Source: an uncultured Trichococcus sp.
GTDB taxonomy: Bacteria; Bacillota; Bacilli; Lactobacillales; Aerococcaceae
Direction: 5' to 3'
Assembly (NCBI RefSeq): GCF_963667775.1
Contig: NZ_OY764015.1
Coordinates: forward strand, 2,717,001 to 2,781,000
Length of the DNA stretch: 64,000 bases
Below are positions 44,973 through 53,636 of this stretch, in pieces; position 1 is the first letter of the stretch; each line of letters opens with the position of its first letter. The translations under genes and the position numbers were made by a program. A model generated the notes under the pieces. The model was given only the letters and a program-made list of their open reading frames with translations, was not told where the DNA came from and did no database searches.

Positions 44973-45873
44973 ACGCATCAAAATCATTTTTATCCTCACT
45001 TTCGCAGCCTTGAACGTCTATTTGCTCAACGTGCTGTTGGAAAAGAACGCCACGACATTGAGCTTCGGAAGCGAGAGCACTACACTGAACATCGAAGAGG
45101 CAATGAAATCGGATGACATCATATTTCCGACTTTATCGACCGATCAGGAGAAAATTCCTTTATTGAAGACGGACAAAGGCAGCTCGCTTGAGGCCGATCA
45201 ATCAAAACTGGTGGATCAGACGACTGTTTTTGAGGATGGGAAATTGTTCAGCACCTTGTCGGAGCCGATTCCGCTTGACGTTGATGCGGAAGATTTGACG
45301 ATTGTGGACAGAACGCCGATCACTGATTTTATATTGAAAGGCAATGTACTCCACGGAGCTGAATATTCCTTCCTTACGTATTTGCCGCTCAGGAGACAAC
45401 TTGTGTATGCCCAAGTCGCGAACACCATTCTGATCGGCGACAGTACGGGCAGCATCACTTTCAACTTGAATCCTGATCATGAAGTCATTTCCTATGAACA
45501 GACTTATGCGGGGGCGGCAGAAGTGCAAGGCAATAGCCGGACTGTGATTTCACAGAAACGGGCGGTCGAAGCCTTGTACCTCAACAACCAGATTCCGGCG
45601 AATTCCACGTTGAGGACCGTAAAATTGACGTATTACCGCACGTTGAGTCTGTCCGATATGGATATCTATAGCCCGATGTGGTACATCGAGATCGAAATAG
45701 AAAACGCGCCTTTGGAAATAAGGCGAGTGGACGCATTGACAGGCAGTATCATCACGACGCCTACCGTTACTTCTCCGTCAGCCGAAGCGCAAATCAAGGC
45801 AAAGACAGCCAACAACAGCGCTTTGTTGCTGATGGAAGAGGACTCTTCGCAAACAGACCACGAACTTGATTGA
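44962..45873 (+). CDS. walI: WalK-regulating protein WalI (YycI)
   Basis: 303 aa, single N-terminal helix (RRIKIIFILTFAALNVYLLNVLL) followed by an external YycI-like domain. Partner of WalH. Overlaps walH by 11 bases. ATG at 44962 has a G-run 8 bases upstream; GTG (44953) and ATG (44956) earlier in frame are less well placed. A strong terminator ends this part of the operon. Confidence 0.88.
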   Translation: MDFRRIKIIFILTFAALNVYLLNVLLEKNATTLSFGSESTTLNIEEAMKSDDIIFPTLSTDQEKIPLLKTDKGSSLEADQSKLVDQTTVFEDGKLFSTLSEPIPLDVDAEDLTIVDRTPITDFILKGNVLHGAEYSFLTYLPLRRQLVYAQVANTILIGDSTGSITFNLNPDHEVISYEQTYAGAAEVQGNSRTVISQKRAVEALYLNNQIPANSTLRTVKLTYYRTLSLSDMDIYSPMWYIEIEIENAPLEIRRVDALTGSIITTPTVTSPSAEAQIKAKTANNSALLLMEEDSSQTDHELD

Positions 45874-45900
45874 AGCGGAAATTATTTTATGGACCAACAC

Positions 45901-45940
45901 AAAAAAGGAAGAATCTCAAAATGGGGTTCTTCCTTTTTTT
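45901..45940. terminator. Terminator after walI
   Basis: AAAAAAGGAAGAATCTC pairs with GGGGTTCTTCCTTTTTT; A and T runs on both sides. Confidence 0.92.
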
Positions 45941-46016
45941 ACGGTCCCAGTTTTGTTAAAATGGGGGTATCAGAAGCGACAAGCTTGATGGAGGGTATCG
46001 GAAGGGGAAGGTAACG

Positions 46017-47882
46017 ATGAAACGGATAGGCTCGATTATGCTGTTCATGTTCTTTTTTTTGATCGGATTTGGACAGAAGGAAGTACAGGCCCGTTCCTAT
46101 GAGATTACGAATTACGATGTGTTGGTCGAAATACAGCGGGATGGCAGCGCTTTTTTCACCGAGAGCATCACTTACGATTTCGAAGGGGAATTCAATGGCG
46201 TGCTGTATGAGTTGGATATTTCGGAGGTAGCGGATCCGACAGATGTCAAAGTGTCGATGCAAGGCTATCTTTCGGAAAATCCTTTCCCGTTCGCTTTGAG
46301 CGACACGGAGGAATCGGGGACGTTTAAACTGGACAATACCGGTGATTATCTGAATTTCACCGTATACAACAAAATGACGGACGAGATCCAGACGGTCATC
46401 TATCAATACCGCATTCCCGAAATCATCACGAACTACAACGATATCGCTGAATTGAACCGCAAAGTCATCGGTTCCTCCTGGGAGGATCCGTTGAACGATG
46501 TCGACATCACCGTTCTTTTGCCGGAAGCGACCGGCGAAGAGGAGTTGCGCGCTTGGGGCCACGGTGGCGATGAGAACAGCACAGTGACATTGCAGGACAA
46601 CCAAAAAGTCCTGCTGTACGTCCCGCAGAATCCGGCCAACCAGTTTGTGGAGGCCCATGTGATTTTCCCGACCCGCATCACCGCAGACAATCCGAACGTG
46701 GTGAACGAAGACAAATTCGATGAAATATTAGCGCAGGAGGCTGCGCTGGCTGAAGAAAAAGAGCGCAATACGCTGCTTTTCGGAATCCTCAGTGCTGTGT
46801 TGGGGGTGGTTGCGCCGATTCTGCCGATCCTGGCATTCTTGTGGGTAAGGAGAGCCAGGAAAAAGGAAATCCCGCAGGAAATCCATTTGCCGGACCATAT
46901 CTACGAATTGCCTGAGGACATGACACCGGCCGTCATGAATGGTGCGGTCTTCAGTGGCAGTGTACAGGCTGCCGACATTTCGGCGACCATCCTGGATCTG
47001 GTGCGGAAAGGCTATCTGACGATTTCGCCGGTGCAGATTCCCCGAAAAGGGATCTTCGGACGGGAAAAAGCGCCGGAAGACTCCTTCCGCCTGACGCAGA
47101 TCAAGGACACGAAAAATGCGCCGCTCCTGAGCCACGAAAAACAGCTTTTGGACTGGTTCATCCATGATGTCGGGGATGGAGAAAGCGTCACACTCGATGA
47201 CATCGAAAACATCGCCGACAATTCGGCTGAAGCGAAACGCTTCAATAAGAACCGGGAAACGTGGCAAGAGCGTGTGATGGATGTCGCCACACCGAAACGG
47301 AAAAACTATCGTTCCAAAGACAACACAAAAGCTGTCGCCTTTGCGGTCTTGGCTTTGGTCGCGAATGGTTTCCTGCTGTTCGCAATTGTGTTCTTCGGTA
47401 TCATAAGCGGTACCTTCACCGCATGGGCGATCATCCTTGCAGTTTTGGCTGCGGCTCTCAGTTTCATCCAACTCATGGCAGTGACGGTCAAGCCGATCAT
47501 GACAGCGGAGGGCGAGCGCACGAAGCAGGAATGGGCCGGCTTCCGCAACATGCTGAAGGACGTGGGTGATTTCCCGATGCGCGAAGTGGGATCGATCGCT
47601 TTATGGGATCATTTCCTGGTCTATGCCGTCTCTTTGGGCGTGGCCGACAAGGTCATGAAACAGATGCAGGTCGAGTTCCCTGTGAATGAGATCCAGGCTT
47701 CTGCTTTCGGCAGCTATTACTACATGAACAATGCCATCTTCCTGTCGTCGCTGAACAACAGCATCAACACAGGCGTAACCAAATCGATGCCGACTTCCTC
47801 GAACAGCAGTGGCTTCGGCGGCGGTTTTGGCGGCGGCTCATCGGGCGGTTCCGGTGGCGGTTCCGGCGGCGGGGCGTTCTGA
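46017..47882 (+). CDS. DUF2207 membrane protein
   Basis: 621 aa. N-terminal signal peptide (GSIMLFMFFFLIGFGQKEVQA), an extracellular beta-rich domain with DFEGEFNGVLYELD (typical of DUF2207), a membrane helix near residue 250, a cytoplasmic region, two further helices near 445-490, and a Gly/Ser tail (GGGFGGGSSGGSGGGSGGGAF-type). Function unknown across the family. It has its own ribosome site and separates walI from walJ, which are usually adjacent. Confidence 0.85.
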   Translation: MKRIGSIMLFMFFFLIGFGQKEVQARSYEITNYDVLVEIQRDGSAFFTESITYDFEGEFNGVLYELDISEVADPTDVKVSMQGYLSENPFPFALSDTEESGTFKLDNTGDYLNFTVYNKMTDEIQTVIYQYRIPEIITNYNDIAELNRKVIGSSWEDPLNDVDITVLLPEATGEEELRAWGHGGDENSTVTLQDNQKVLLYVPQNPANQFVEAHVIFPTRITADNPNVVNEDKFDEILAQEAALAEEKERNTLLFGILSAVLGVVAPILPILAFLWVRRARKKEIPQEIHLPDHIYELPEDMTPAVMNGAVFSGSVQAADISATILDLVRKGYLTISPVQIPRKGIFGREKAPEDSFRLTQIKDTKNAPLLSHEKQLLDWFIHDVGDGESVTLDDIENIADNSAEAKRFNKNRETWQERVMDVATPKRKNYRSKDNTKAVAFAVLALVANGFLLFAIVFFGIISGTFTAWAIILAVLAAALSFIQLMAVTVKPIMTAEGERTKQEWAGFRNMLKDVGDFPMREVGSIALWDHFLVYAVSLGVADKVMKQMQVEFPVNEIQASAFGSYYYMNNAIFLSSLNNSINTGVTKSMPTSSNSSGFGGGFGGGSSGGSGGGSGGGAF

Positions 47883-47902
47883 CAAGCGCCGTCCATACTT
47901 CC

Positions 47903-47939
47903 AAAAACATCCTATTCTGAAGCAGAGCAGGGTGTTTTT
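47903..47939 (+). terminator. Terminator after the DUF2207 gene
   Basis: AAAAACATCCT/AGGGTGTTTTT with inner TCTG/CAGA; T-run in the 3' arm. Confidence 0.75.
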
Positions 47940-48010
47940 GTTTCAGATACGAAGTATTTCCAGCAGTCAATCTTTATTCAGCGACTAAAAAGAGATCGGA
48001 GTGAACCAGA

Positions 48011-49531
48011 GTGAAAGAAAAAGAATGGGATGAGTTGCGGGCGCTGCATCAGGAGATGCAGGCGCTCCGTCAGGTGGTTTATGAGGAAGGCAATGCCCTT
48101 TATGCGGAATGGGAGCCGCGCATTTCCCGGAATTCTTTCCGCCTGAGTGGAAAAAACCTTGCCTACTATCTCGCGTTGCGCCGCAGGGATATCCGGTCGT
48201 TGCAGAGCCGTCTGTCGAAATGGGGATTATCCTCCTTGGGAAGGACGGAATCGAAAGTCCTCCAACAGTTGGATGCAATCGTCCGCAACTTGGCGCTGAT
48301 GTCCGGGGAAATCAAGCAGCTGTCTGACTATCCTCAGACGACCGAAAAGTTCCCGGGACGTAAAAAACTGGCGATCGAGACGAAAGCTTTGTTGGGCGAC
48401 CCACCGAAGCACCGGACGACCCGCATCATGGTCACCCTTCCGGAACAGGCGGCAACCGACAAAGACTTCCTTGTCCGACTGTTGGAGCGCGGCATGGATA
48501 TCGCCCGCATCAATTGCGCCCATGACGACAGTGCCGTTTGGCTGAAGATGATTGAAAACCTGAAGCTTGCCCAAAAAACTGCCGGCAAGAGTTGCCGTAT
48601 CTATTTTGATATCGCAGGTCCGAAGATTCGGGTGGATGCCGTCAGCAGTGAAAAGGAGAAGCCGCGCCTCAAGGTTGGGGACTTGTTCTTCCTGACGGCG
48701 GATGCTGCCTATAAAGACCTGAAGCACTATCCGATCATTGTGTTCAGCGAAAGCCTGAATCTCTTTGATGAGCTGAAGGTCGACAGTCCGGTCATTTTGG
48801 ATGATGGCGTCCTGGAAGGCCGTGTTGTGGAGCAAAAACCGCAAGGCGTCGTCGTGCAGGTAGGGAAGACTGCAAAAGCTAAAGGGATCAGAATAAAGCC
48901 GCAGAAAGGGCTCAATTTCCCGGAGTCGACCTTTAGGATGCCGATCTTGACCGAAAAAGATCGGGAAGACTTGCTTGTTGCAGTGGAAGAAGCCGATATA
49001 TTGGGTTTCTCCTTTGTCCGCGGCAGCAAGGACATCGCTGCTATCCAGAAAACTTTGGCGGAGCAGGTCGGAAGCGAAGCGGCTCTGGCCATTCCGCTTG
49101 TGATCAAGATCGAAACGGTGGAAGCCGTTAATCACCTACCGGAATTGATTGTTGCCGCAGCCAGCAAAAACCCTTTGGCGATCATGATTGCCCGCGGAGA
49201 CTTGGCTGCCGAGGCCGGGTTCCTGAGGCTTTCGGAACTGCAGGAGGAAATACTCTGGATCTGCGAGGCTGCCCACATCCCAGTCATCTGGAGCACGCAG
49301 GTACTCGAGAACATGGTGAAGAACGGCGTGCCGACGCGGGCTGAGATGTCGGATGCGACGATGGCCGGGCAGGCGGAATGTGTCATGCTGAACAAGGGCG
49401 ATTTCGTGGAAGAGGGGATCGCCTTGCTGGATGCGATTCTGGTGCAGAGCCAACAGAATCGGTCGAAGAAGACCGCCCAACTGCGCGCACTCAAAATCGC
49501 CAAGAAAGCCTGGCGCAAAACCAAGAATTAA
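48011..49531 (+). CDS. Divergent pyruvate-kinase-like protein with N-terminal extension
   Basis: 506 aa. Residues 1-135 are a charged helical extension absent from normal pyruvate kinase. From about 137 the pyruvate-kinase barrel begins (TRIMVTLPEQAA; ARINCAHDD in place of ARxNFSHG), with the beta-barrel B domain (ILDDGVLEGRVVEQ) inserted. KIETVEAVNHL keeps the catalytic Lys-Glu pair and IARGDLAAEAG the metal motif, and MLNKGDFVEEGI replaces MLSGETA-x-G. The C-terminal allosteric domain is missing. Either an unusual PEP-binding enzyme or a regulator; glycolytic pyruvate kinase is presumably elsewhere. GTG start with GGAGTGA upstream. Confidence 0.75.
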   Translation: MKEKEWDELRALHQEMQALRQVVYEEGNALYAEWEPRISRNSFRLSGKNLAYYLALRRRDIRSLQSRLSKWGLSSLGRTESKVLQQLDAIVRNLALMSGEIKQLSDYPQTTEKFPGRKKLAIETKALLGDPPKHRTTRIMVTLPEQAATDKDFLVRLLERGMDIARINCAHDDSAVWLKMIENLKLAQKTAGKSCRIYFDIAGPKIRVDAVSSEKEKPRLKVGDLFFLTADAAYKDLKHYPIIVFSESLNLFDELKVDSPVILDDGVLEGRVVEQKPQGVVVQVGKTAKAKGIRIKPQKGLNFPESTFRMPILTEKDREDLLVAVEEADILGFSFVRGSKDIAAIQKTLAEQVGSEAALAIPLVIKIETVEAVNHLPELIVAAASKNPLAIMIARGDLAAEAGFLRLSELQEEILWICEAAHIPVIWSTQVLENMVKNGVPTRAEMSDATMAGQAECVMLNKGDFVEEGIALLDAILVQSQQNRSKKTAQLRALKIAKKAWRKTKN

Positions 49532-49563
49532 GTGAGGATGCATCATGCATTCTCGCTTTTTTT
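49532..49563 (+). terminator. Terminator after the pyruvate-kinase-like gene
   Basis: GTGAGGATGCAT pairs with ATGCATTCTCGC, then TTTTTTT; it starts at the stop codon. Confidence 0.82.
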
Positions 49564-49575
49564 GACTACAGGGGC

Positions 49576-49728
49576 CAAATTGTTGAATGTTCCTCAGGTA
49601 TTCGACAATTCAATCCGAAAATACGTCAAATTGTCGAAAGTTTCTCGACATTCGACTATCTCGGCTCAAACGGGTACCAAATTGTCGAATCTGCCGCACC
49701 TATCCGACAAATTTAGCACCGCTTCCCC
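49576..49728 (+). repeat. Three 51-bp imperfect tandem repeats, each a hairpin
   Basis: CAAATTGTYGAA recurs at 49576, 49627 and 49678, exactly 51 bp apart. Each unit continues through a CTC/CAC-rich middle to a reverse copy (TTCGACAATT, TTCGACTATC, ATCCGACAAATT), so each can form a hairpin. The last unit is the most degraded at its 3' end. ORFs crossing the array have no ribosome site. Confidence 0.75.
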
Positions 49729-49870
49729 TCGACTCCTGTTTGTCAATGTCCTTAAATTAAGAATGTTCCCCATGCAGCGCCAGAAGATTAACTTTTCTTA
49801 ACACTGAGAAAAATTACTGGCATTTTCCAAAAAATAAGTTAAACTTATGGATGTATTGGAGGCGCTAAGT

Positions 49871-50686
49871 GTGATTGAAACAATAGAAAAAGAGGGCATG
49901 CATGTCAGCTACCTGGCGAGCGGCAGTTCCGGCAACTGCACCTATATCGAGACACCCAAACGGAAAATATTGGTGGACTGCGGGCTGAGCGGCAAGAAAA
50001 TCGCCGGATTGATGGAAAAAATCGACCGCAACCTTGCGGATGTGGACACGATCCTCGTCACGCATGAACACCGCGATCATGTGCACGGCTTGGGCGTCCT
50101 GGCGCGCAAGTACCATATGGATCTTTACGCGAATGAGGCGACCTGGAAGGCGATGGACCACATCATCGGCAACGTTAAGACCGAACAAAAGCACATCTTC
50201 GAAATGGGCCAGGTGCTGACTTTGGGTGATGTCGATATCCAAAGTTTTGGCGTTTCCCATGATGCGGCCGAGCCGCAGTTCTACTCTTTCCATCATGAAG
50301 GCAAGCAGATGGTCATGTTGACCGATACCGGCTATGTCAGCGATCGTTTGCGCGGTTTGTTGAGTGATGCGGATGCTTATCTCATCGAAAGCAATCATGA
50401 TCTGGAATTGCTGCGCATGGGCGGATACCCTTGGTCACTGAAACAGCGCATTTTGGGGGATGAAGGTCATTTGTCCAATGAGGATGGGGCTGCTGCCGTC
50501 GCCGAAATGCTGGGAGACCGGACGAAGCGCATCTATCTGGGTCATTTGAGCAAAGACAACAACATCAAGACGTTGGCGCACCATACTGCCGAAAGCGTCC
50601 TTATGCAAAAAGGCATGGGCGTCAATGAAGATTTTTTTGTATATGATACTGATCCGGACGAGCCGACTGAACTTTTCAGAGTATAG
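49871..50686 (+). CDS. walJ: WalJ (YycJ) metallo-beta-lactamase-fold hydrolase
   Basis: 271 aa. Zinc site THEHRDH (His65, His67, Asp69, His70) in a beta-lactamase fold, with SYLASGSSGNCTYIET at the start and LGHLSKDNN near the end, both YycJ hallmarks. WalJ is a predicted exonuclease-like protein whose loss affects cell division and repair in other Firmicutes. GTG at 49871 has GGAGG 8 bases upstream; an ATG at 49847 does not. Confidence 0.92.
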   Translation: MIETIEKEGMHVSYLASGSSGNCTYIETPKRKILVDCGLSGKKIAGLMEKIDRNLADVDTILVTHEHRDHVHGLGVLARKYHMDLYANEATWKAMDHIIGNVKTEQKHIFEMGQVLTLGDVDIQSFGVSHDAAEPQFYSFHHEGKQMVMLTDTGYVSDRLRGLLSDADAYLIESNHDLELLRMGGYPWSLKQRILGDEGHLSNEDGAAAVAEMLGDRTKRIYLGHLSKDNNIKTLAHHTAESVLMQKGMGVNEDFFVYDTDPDEPTELFRV

Positions 50687-50713
50687 TCGACAGATGGGAT
50701 TGCAAACGCAAGA

Positions 50714-50743
50714 GGGGCGGATCGAGTGATTCCGCTCCTTTTT
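50714..50743 (+). terminator. walJ terminator
   Basis: GGGGCGGA/TCCGCTCC stem (one wobble), then TTTTT. Confidence 0.78.
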
Positions 50744-50872
50744 GCATGTGCGGATATGATACAATAGTCTCACTGAGGAGCGATTTTCCGAAATATTCTC
50801 GCACTATCTTCATACTTTATTCAAAATAAGGCATTATACTGATCCTGTAGAACGATAAGGAGGAATTTCATC

Positions 50873-52393
50873 ATGGACAGGAACGAAGAAAACAAAAATA
50901 ATCCGCTTGATCAAGAAAAAGCATACAATGAAACGGAAACTGAATTTGAATCGACTGCCACTGACGCTCCATCTGCTGATCACATGCAAGAAGACTTATC
51001 CAAAGAAACAGAAATAGAAGCAGAAATAGAGGCAGAATACACCGAGGTCGAAGAAACGGCCAGCGAAGACGAGCCGATTGTGGAACCAGCCGCAAGCACA
51101 AGCACAAGGACGACGATGAACAAAGAGGAGCGTGCGCGCGTATACAACAGCGTCAGTGAAACCGAAGAAGCCACGAGACGTCCGAAAGACCGCAAAAATT
51201 CACCAATCAGGAACGGCATCGTCGGCGGATTGATCGGCGGCGGAATGGTCGCACTGATCGGAGCCGGCTTGCTTTTCGGATCGGGTATCCTCGGCAACGG
51301 ATCCGGAACCGGCGATGCCGGAAACAATTCTGTCAACGAAACTGTGACCGATCTCGCCGTCAATGTGACGACCGACACGACCGCCGCTGTGGAAAAGGTG
51401 CAGGATGCGGTCGTTTCCATCATCAATATGCAAGCAGGCAACACAAATATGTTCGGCTTCGATCTGCCGCAGAACTCTTCCGACACCACCAACGGGAAGC
51501 TGGAGACATCGAGCGAGGGCAGCGGCGTCATCTATAAAATCGAAGATGACCTAGCTTATATCGTTACAAACAATCACGTCATCGACGGGGCAGATGAGCT
51601 GGAAATATTGATGAAGGACGGTACAAAAGAAGTAGCGTCCGTTGTCGGCAGCGATATCTGGACCGACTTGGCCGTCCTGACGATACCGTCAGAGAATATC
51701 ACTGCCGTGGCATCCTTCGGCGATTCCGATGCTGTCAATGTGGGTGAACCGGCTATCGCAATCGGTTCTCCGCTTGGGACCGAGTTCGCGACTTCGGTCA
51801 CGCAAGGCATCATTTCAGCCAAAAATCGTTCCGTCTCGACGGATGTGGACAGCGACGGAATCGTTGATTGGGATGTGACGGCACTGCAGACGGATGCGGC
51901 GATCAATCCGGGGAATTCCGGCGGCGCTCTGATCAATATCGCCGGCCAAGTCATCGGCATCAACTCGATGAAGATATCCGATTCAAACGTTGAGGGTATG
52001 GGCTTCGCAATCCCTAGCAACGACGTCCTGACCATCATCAACGAATTGGAACAAAACGGCGAAATCATCCGTCCGATCCTGGGCGTATCCATGCTGGATC
52101 TCTCCCAGATTTCCGCATCCCAACAAAGCTCCGTGCTCAAACTGCCTGAAGACGTGACGGAAGGTGTCGTCATCGCAGAAGTCCAAGCCTTGTCCGCAGC
52201 CGAATTGGGCGGATTGGAACAATACGACGTCATTACAGAAATGAACGGCGAAAGCGTAACAGGAATCGTCGACCTGCGCAAAATCCTGTATCCGTTGGAA
52301 GTGGGAACCGATGTGGAAATCTCCTATTACCGCGAAGGCACGCTGCAATCAACGACCGTAACCTTGACCGAAGGACAGACTTCAGCCGAATAA
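50873..52393 (+). CDS. htrA: HtrA/DegP-like membrane serine protease
   Basis: 506 aa. Long acidic, low-complexity cytoplasmic N-terminus (about 100 residues of Glu/Thr/Ser), a Gly-rich membrane helix (GIVGGLIGGGMVALIGAGLLFGSG, split here: residues near 115-140), then a trypsin-like domain with TNNHVIDG (His), WTDLAVL (Asp) and GNSGGALIN (Ser), and one C-terminal PDZ domain. Surface quality-control protease, usually under envelope-stress control and commonly next to walJ. Confidence 0.94.
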   Translation: MDRNEENKNNPLDQEKAYNETETEFESTATDAPSADHMQEDLSKETEIEAEIEAEYTEVEETASEDEPIVEPAASTSTRTTMNKEERARVYNSVSETEEATRRPKDRKNSPIRNGIVGGLIGGGMVALIGAGLLFGSGILGNGSGTGDAGNNSVNETVTDLAVNVTTDTTAAVEKVQDAVVSIINMQAGNTNMFGFDLPQNSSDTTNGKLETSSEGSGVIYKIEDDLAYIVTNNHVIDGADELEILMKDGTKEVASVVGSDIWTDLAVLTIPSENITAVASFGDSDAVNVGEPAIAIGSPLGTEFATSVTQGIISAKNRSVSTDVDSDGIVDWDVTALQTDAAINPGNSGGALINIAGQVIGINSMKISDSNVEGMGFAIPSNDVLTIINELEQNGEIIRPILGVSMLDLSQISASQQSSVLKLPEDVTEGVVIAEVQALSAAELGGLEQYDVITEMNGESVTGIVDLRKILYPLEVGTDVEISYYREGTLQSTTVTLTEGQTSAE

Positions 52394-52418
52394 ACTGAAA
52401 TATCCAGGAATGTTGAAC

Positions 52419-52463
52419 ACCCCGTATGGCTCCTCTTGAAAGGAATCATGCGGGGTTTTTTTC
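52419..52463 (+). terminator. htrA terminator
   Basis: ACCCCGTATG pairs with CATGCGGGGT, then TTTTTT. Confidence 0.88.
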
Positions 52464-52487
52464 GATGTAACCCTGAAAAAAGCTAGA

Positions 52488-52820
52488 AATCCACATGAAT
52501 GTGGATAATTTCTGTGGAAAAAAAGTTTTTGTGTGTAAAACGCGTAAATGGTTATGGGAACAGTGCTTTCTGAAAAAATAAGTTGTCCACAGAAATCGGA
52601 TAAGTCTGTGCATAAGGTTGGGTGTCCATGTGAAAAAAACTAGAATATCTTTGATTATAAAGGGTTTTTTTAGGTTTTGATTGCTCAATATGACATGTGT
52701 ATAACTATGTGGTAAAGACAAGGATTCATTTTGAGGTCAATCAAGATGATGTGCCTGAAAATAATACTACCACTAGATAACGGGGGAACGTGTGTACATG
52801 TGCATAACTTTTGTGGATAA
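52488..52820 (-). promoter_or_regulatory. DnaA-box cluster with AT-rich core
   Basis: Five copies of TGTGNATAA (inverse of the DnaA box TTATNCACA) lie at 52500, 52607, 52696, 52799 and 52812, all in one orientation. One opposite near-match, TTGTCCACA, is at 52583, with weaker ones (TGTGGAAAA 52513; TGTGTAAAA 52532). An AT-rich stretch spans 52630-52690. dnaA is not in the window. Genes to the left mostly point toward this site, which argues against a chromosomal origin and for a DnaA-titrating or regulatory cluster. Confidence 0.75.
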
Positions 52821-52905
52821 GGTGTGATTTGAATGTGTGAAGTGGGCATAACCGATGCCGTAATCCAGAATCTGGGCCCCGATATCCGATTCCCGAGCGT
52901 CAAAC

Positions 52906-52939
52906 CAAAAAAAGCAGCACCCCGAAACCGGGATGCTGC
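52906..52939 (-). terminator. ktrBA terminator
   Basis: Minus strand GCAGCATCCCG/CGGGGTGCTGC stem followed by TTTTTTT. Confidence 0.88.
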
Positions 52940-52945
52940 AGTAAA

Positions 52946-53614
52946 TCAAGATAATTGGTTCAAATAGTCGAAACGTTCAAAAACATCCGATTCGGTGATA
53001 CCCACAAGCACGATGTCTTTGTCCACAACATAATCTGCCGCGAACGACACATCCAAGCGTTCGCCACGCTGTTTGCGCAATCCGATGATGTTTATATCGT
53101 ATTTGTTGCGCAAATCCAATTGCCCCAATGTCTTGCCGACCCATTTCACAGGCGGATAGAATTCGATGATGGAAGTCTGATCATCCAGATTCACCACATC
53201 CTCAATGTTGGTGCGCAAAATATTTTTGGCGACGCGCATGCCCGTCTCTTTTTCAGGAAGGATAACCGTGTCTGCACCGATCGCTTCCAGAACTTCACGG
53301 TAATTTTTATTTTTTGCTTTCGCGATGATGTGTTTGATGCCCAATTTTTTGCAGTTCATGACGGCCAATACGCTGGCCTCCAATACTGTACCGGTAGCAA
53401 TGACGACCACATCGCAGTCAGCGAGCCCGATCGACTCCAATAAGGCCAAATCGGTTACGTCCCCGATGATTCCTTTCGTGATGAAAGGCTCCAATCGATT
53501 GACGTTCTCCGGATCCTTATCGACTACGATAACATCCGAGTCGAACTCGCTCAAAGTTTTTGCGATTGTCGATCCGAAAATACCAAGTCCCAAAATACCA
53601 ACTAATTTACTCAT
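52946..53614 (-). CDS. ktrA: KtrA/TrkA-type potassium channel regulatory subunit
   Basis: 222 aa cytoplasmic RCK protein. N-terminal Rossmann domain with GILGLGIFGSTIAKTL and acidic DKDPENV binding ATP/ADP or NAD; C-terminal RCK_C domain, which in relatives binds c-di-AMP. It gates the KtrB pore. Second gene of a two-gene operon, 22 bases after ktrB; AGGAGCG precedes the ATG. Confidence 0.93.
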   Translation of the reverse strand: MSKLVGILGLGIFGSTIAKTLSEFDSDVIVVDKDPENVNRLEPFITKGIIGDVTDLALLESIGLADCDVVVIATGTVLEASVLAVMNCKKLGIKHIIAKAKNKNYREVLEAIGADTVILPEKETGMRVAKNILRTNIEDVVNLDDQTSIIEFYPPVKWVGKTLGQLDLRNKYDINIIGLRKQRGERLDVSFAADYVVDKDIVLVGITESDVFERFDYLNQLS

Positions 53615-53636
53615 TTGTAAATACGCTCCTATTCTT

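Noticed and set aside
49576..49728. CRISPR array
   Set aside because: Only three units, and the whole unit including the would-be spacer is similar between copies; no cas genes.
49378..49801. ORFs across the 51-bp repeat array
   Set aside because: They overlap the end of the pyruvate-kinase-like gene and its terminator and have no start signal; the repeat fits hairpins better than coding.
52488..52820. Active chromosomal origin oriC
   Set aside because: DnaA boxes and an AT-rich core are present, but dnaA, dnaN and rpmH are absent and almost all genes for 40 kb to the left point toward the site, which would be head-on to replication.
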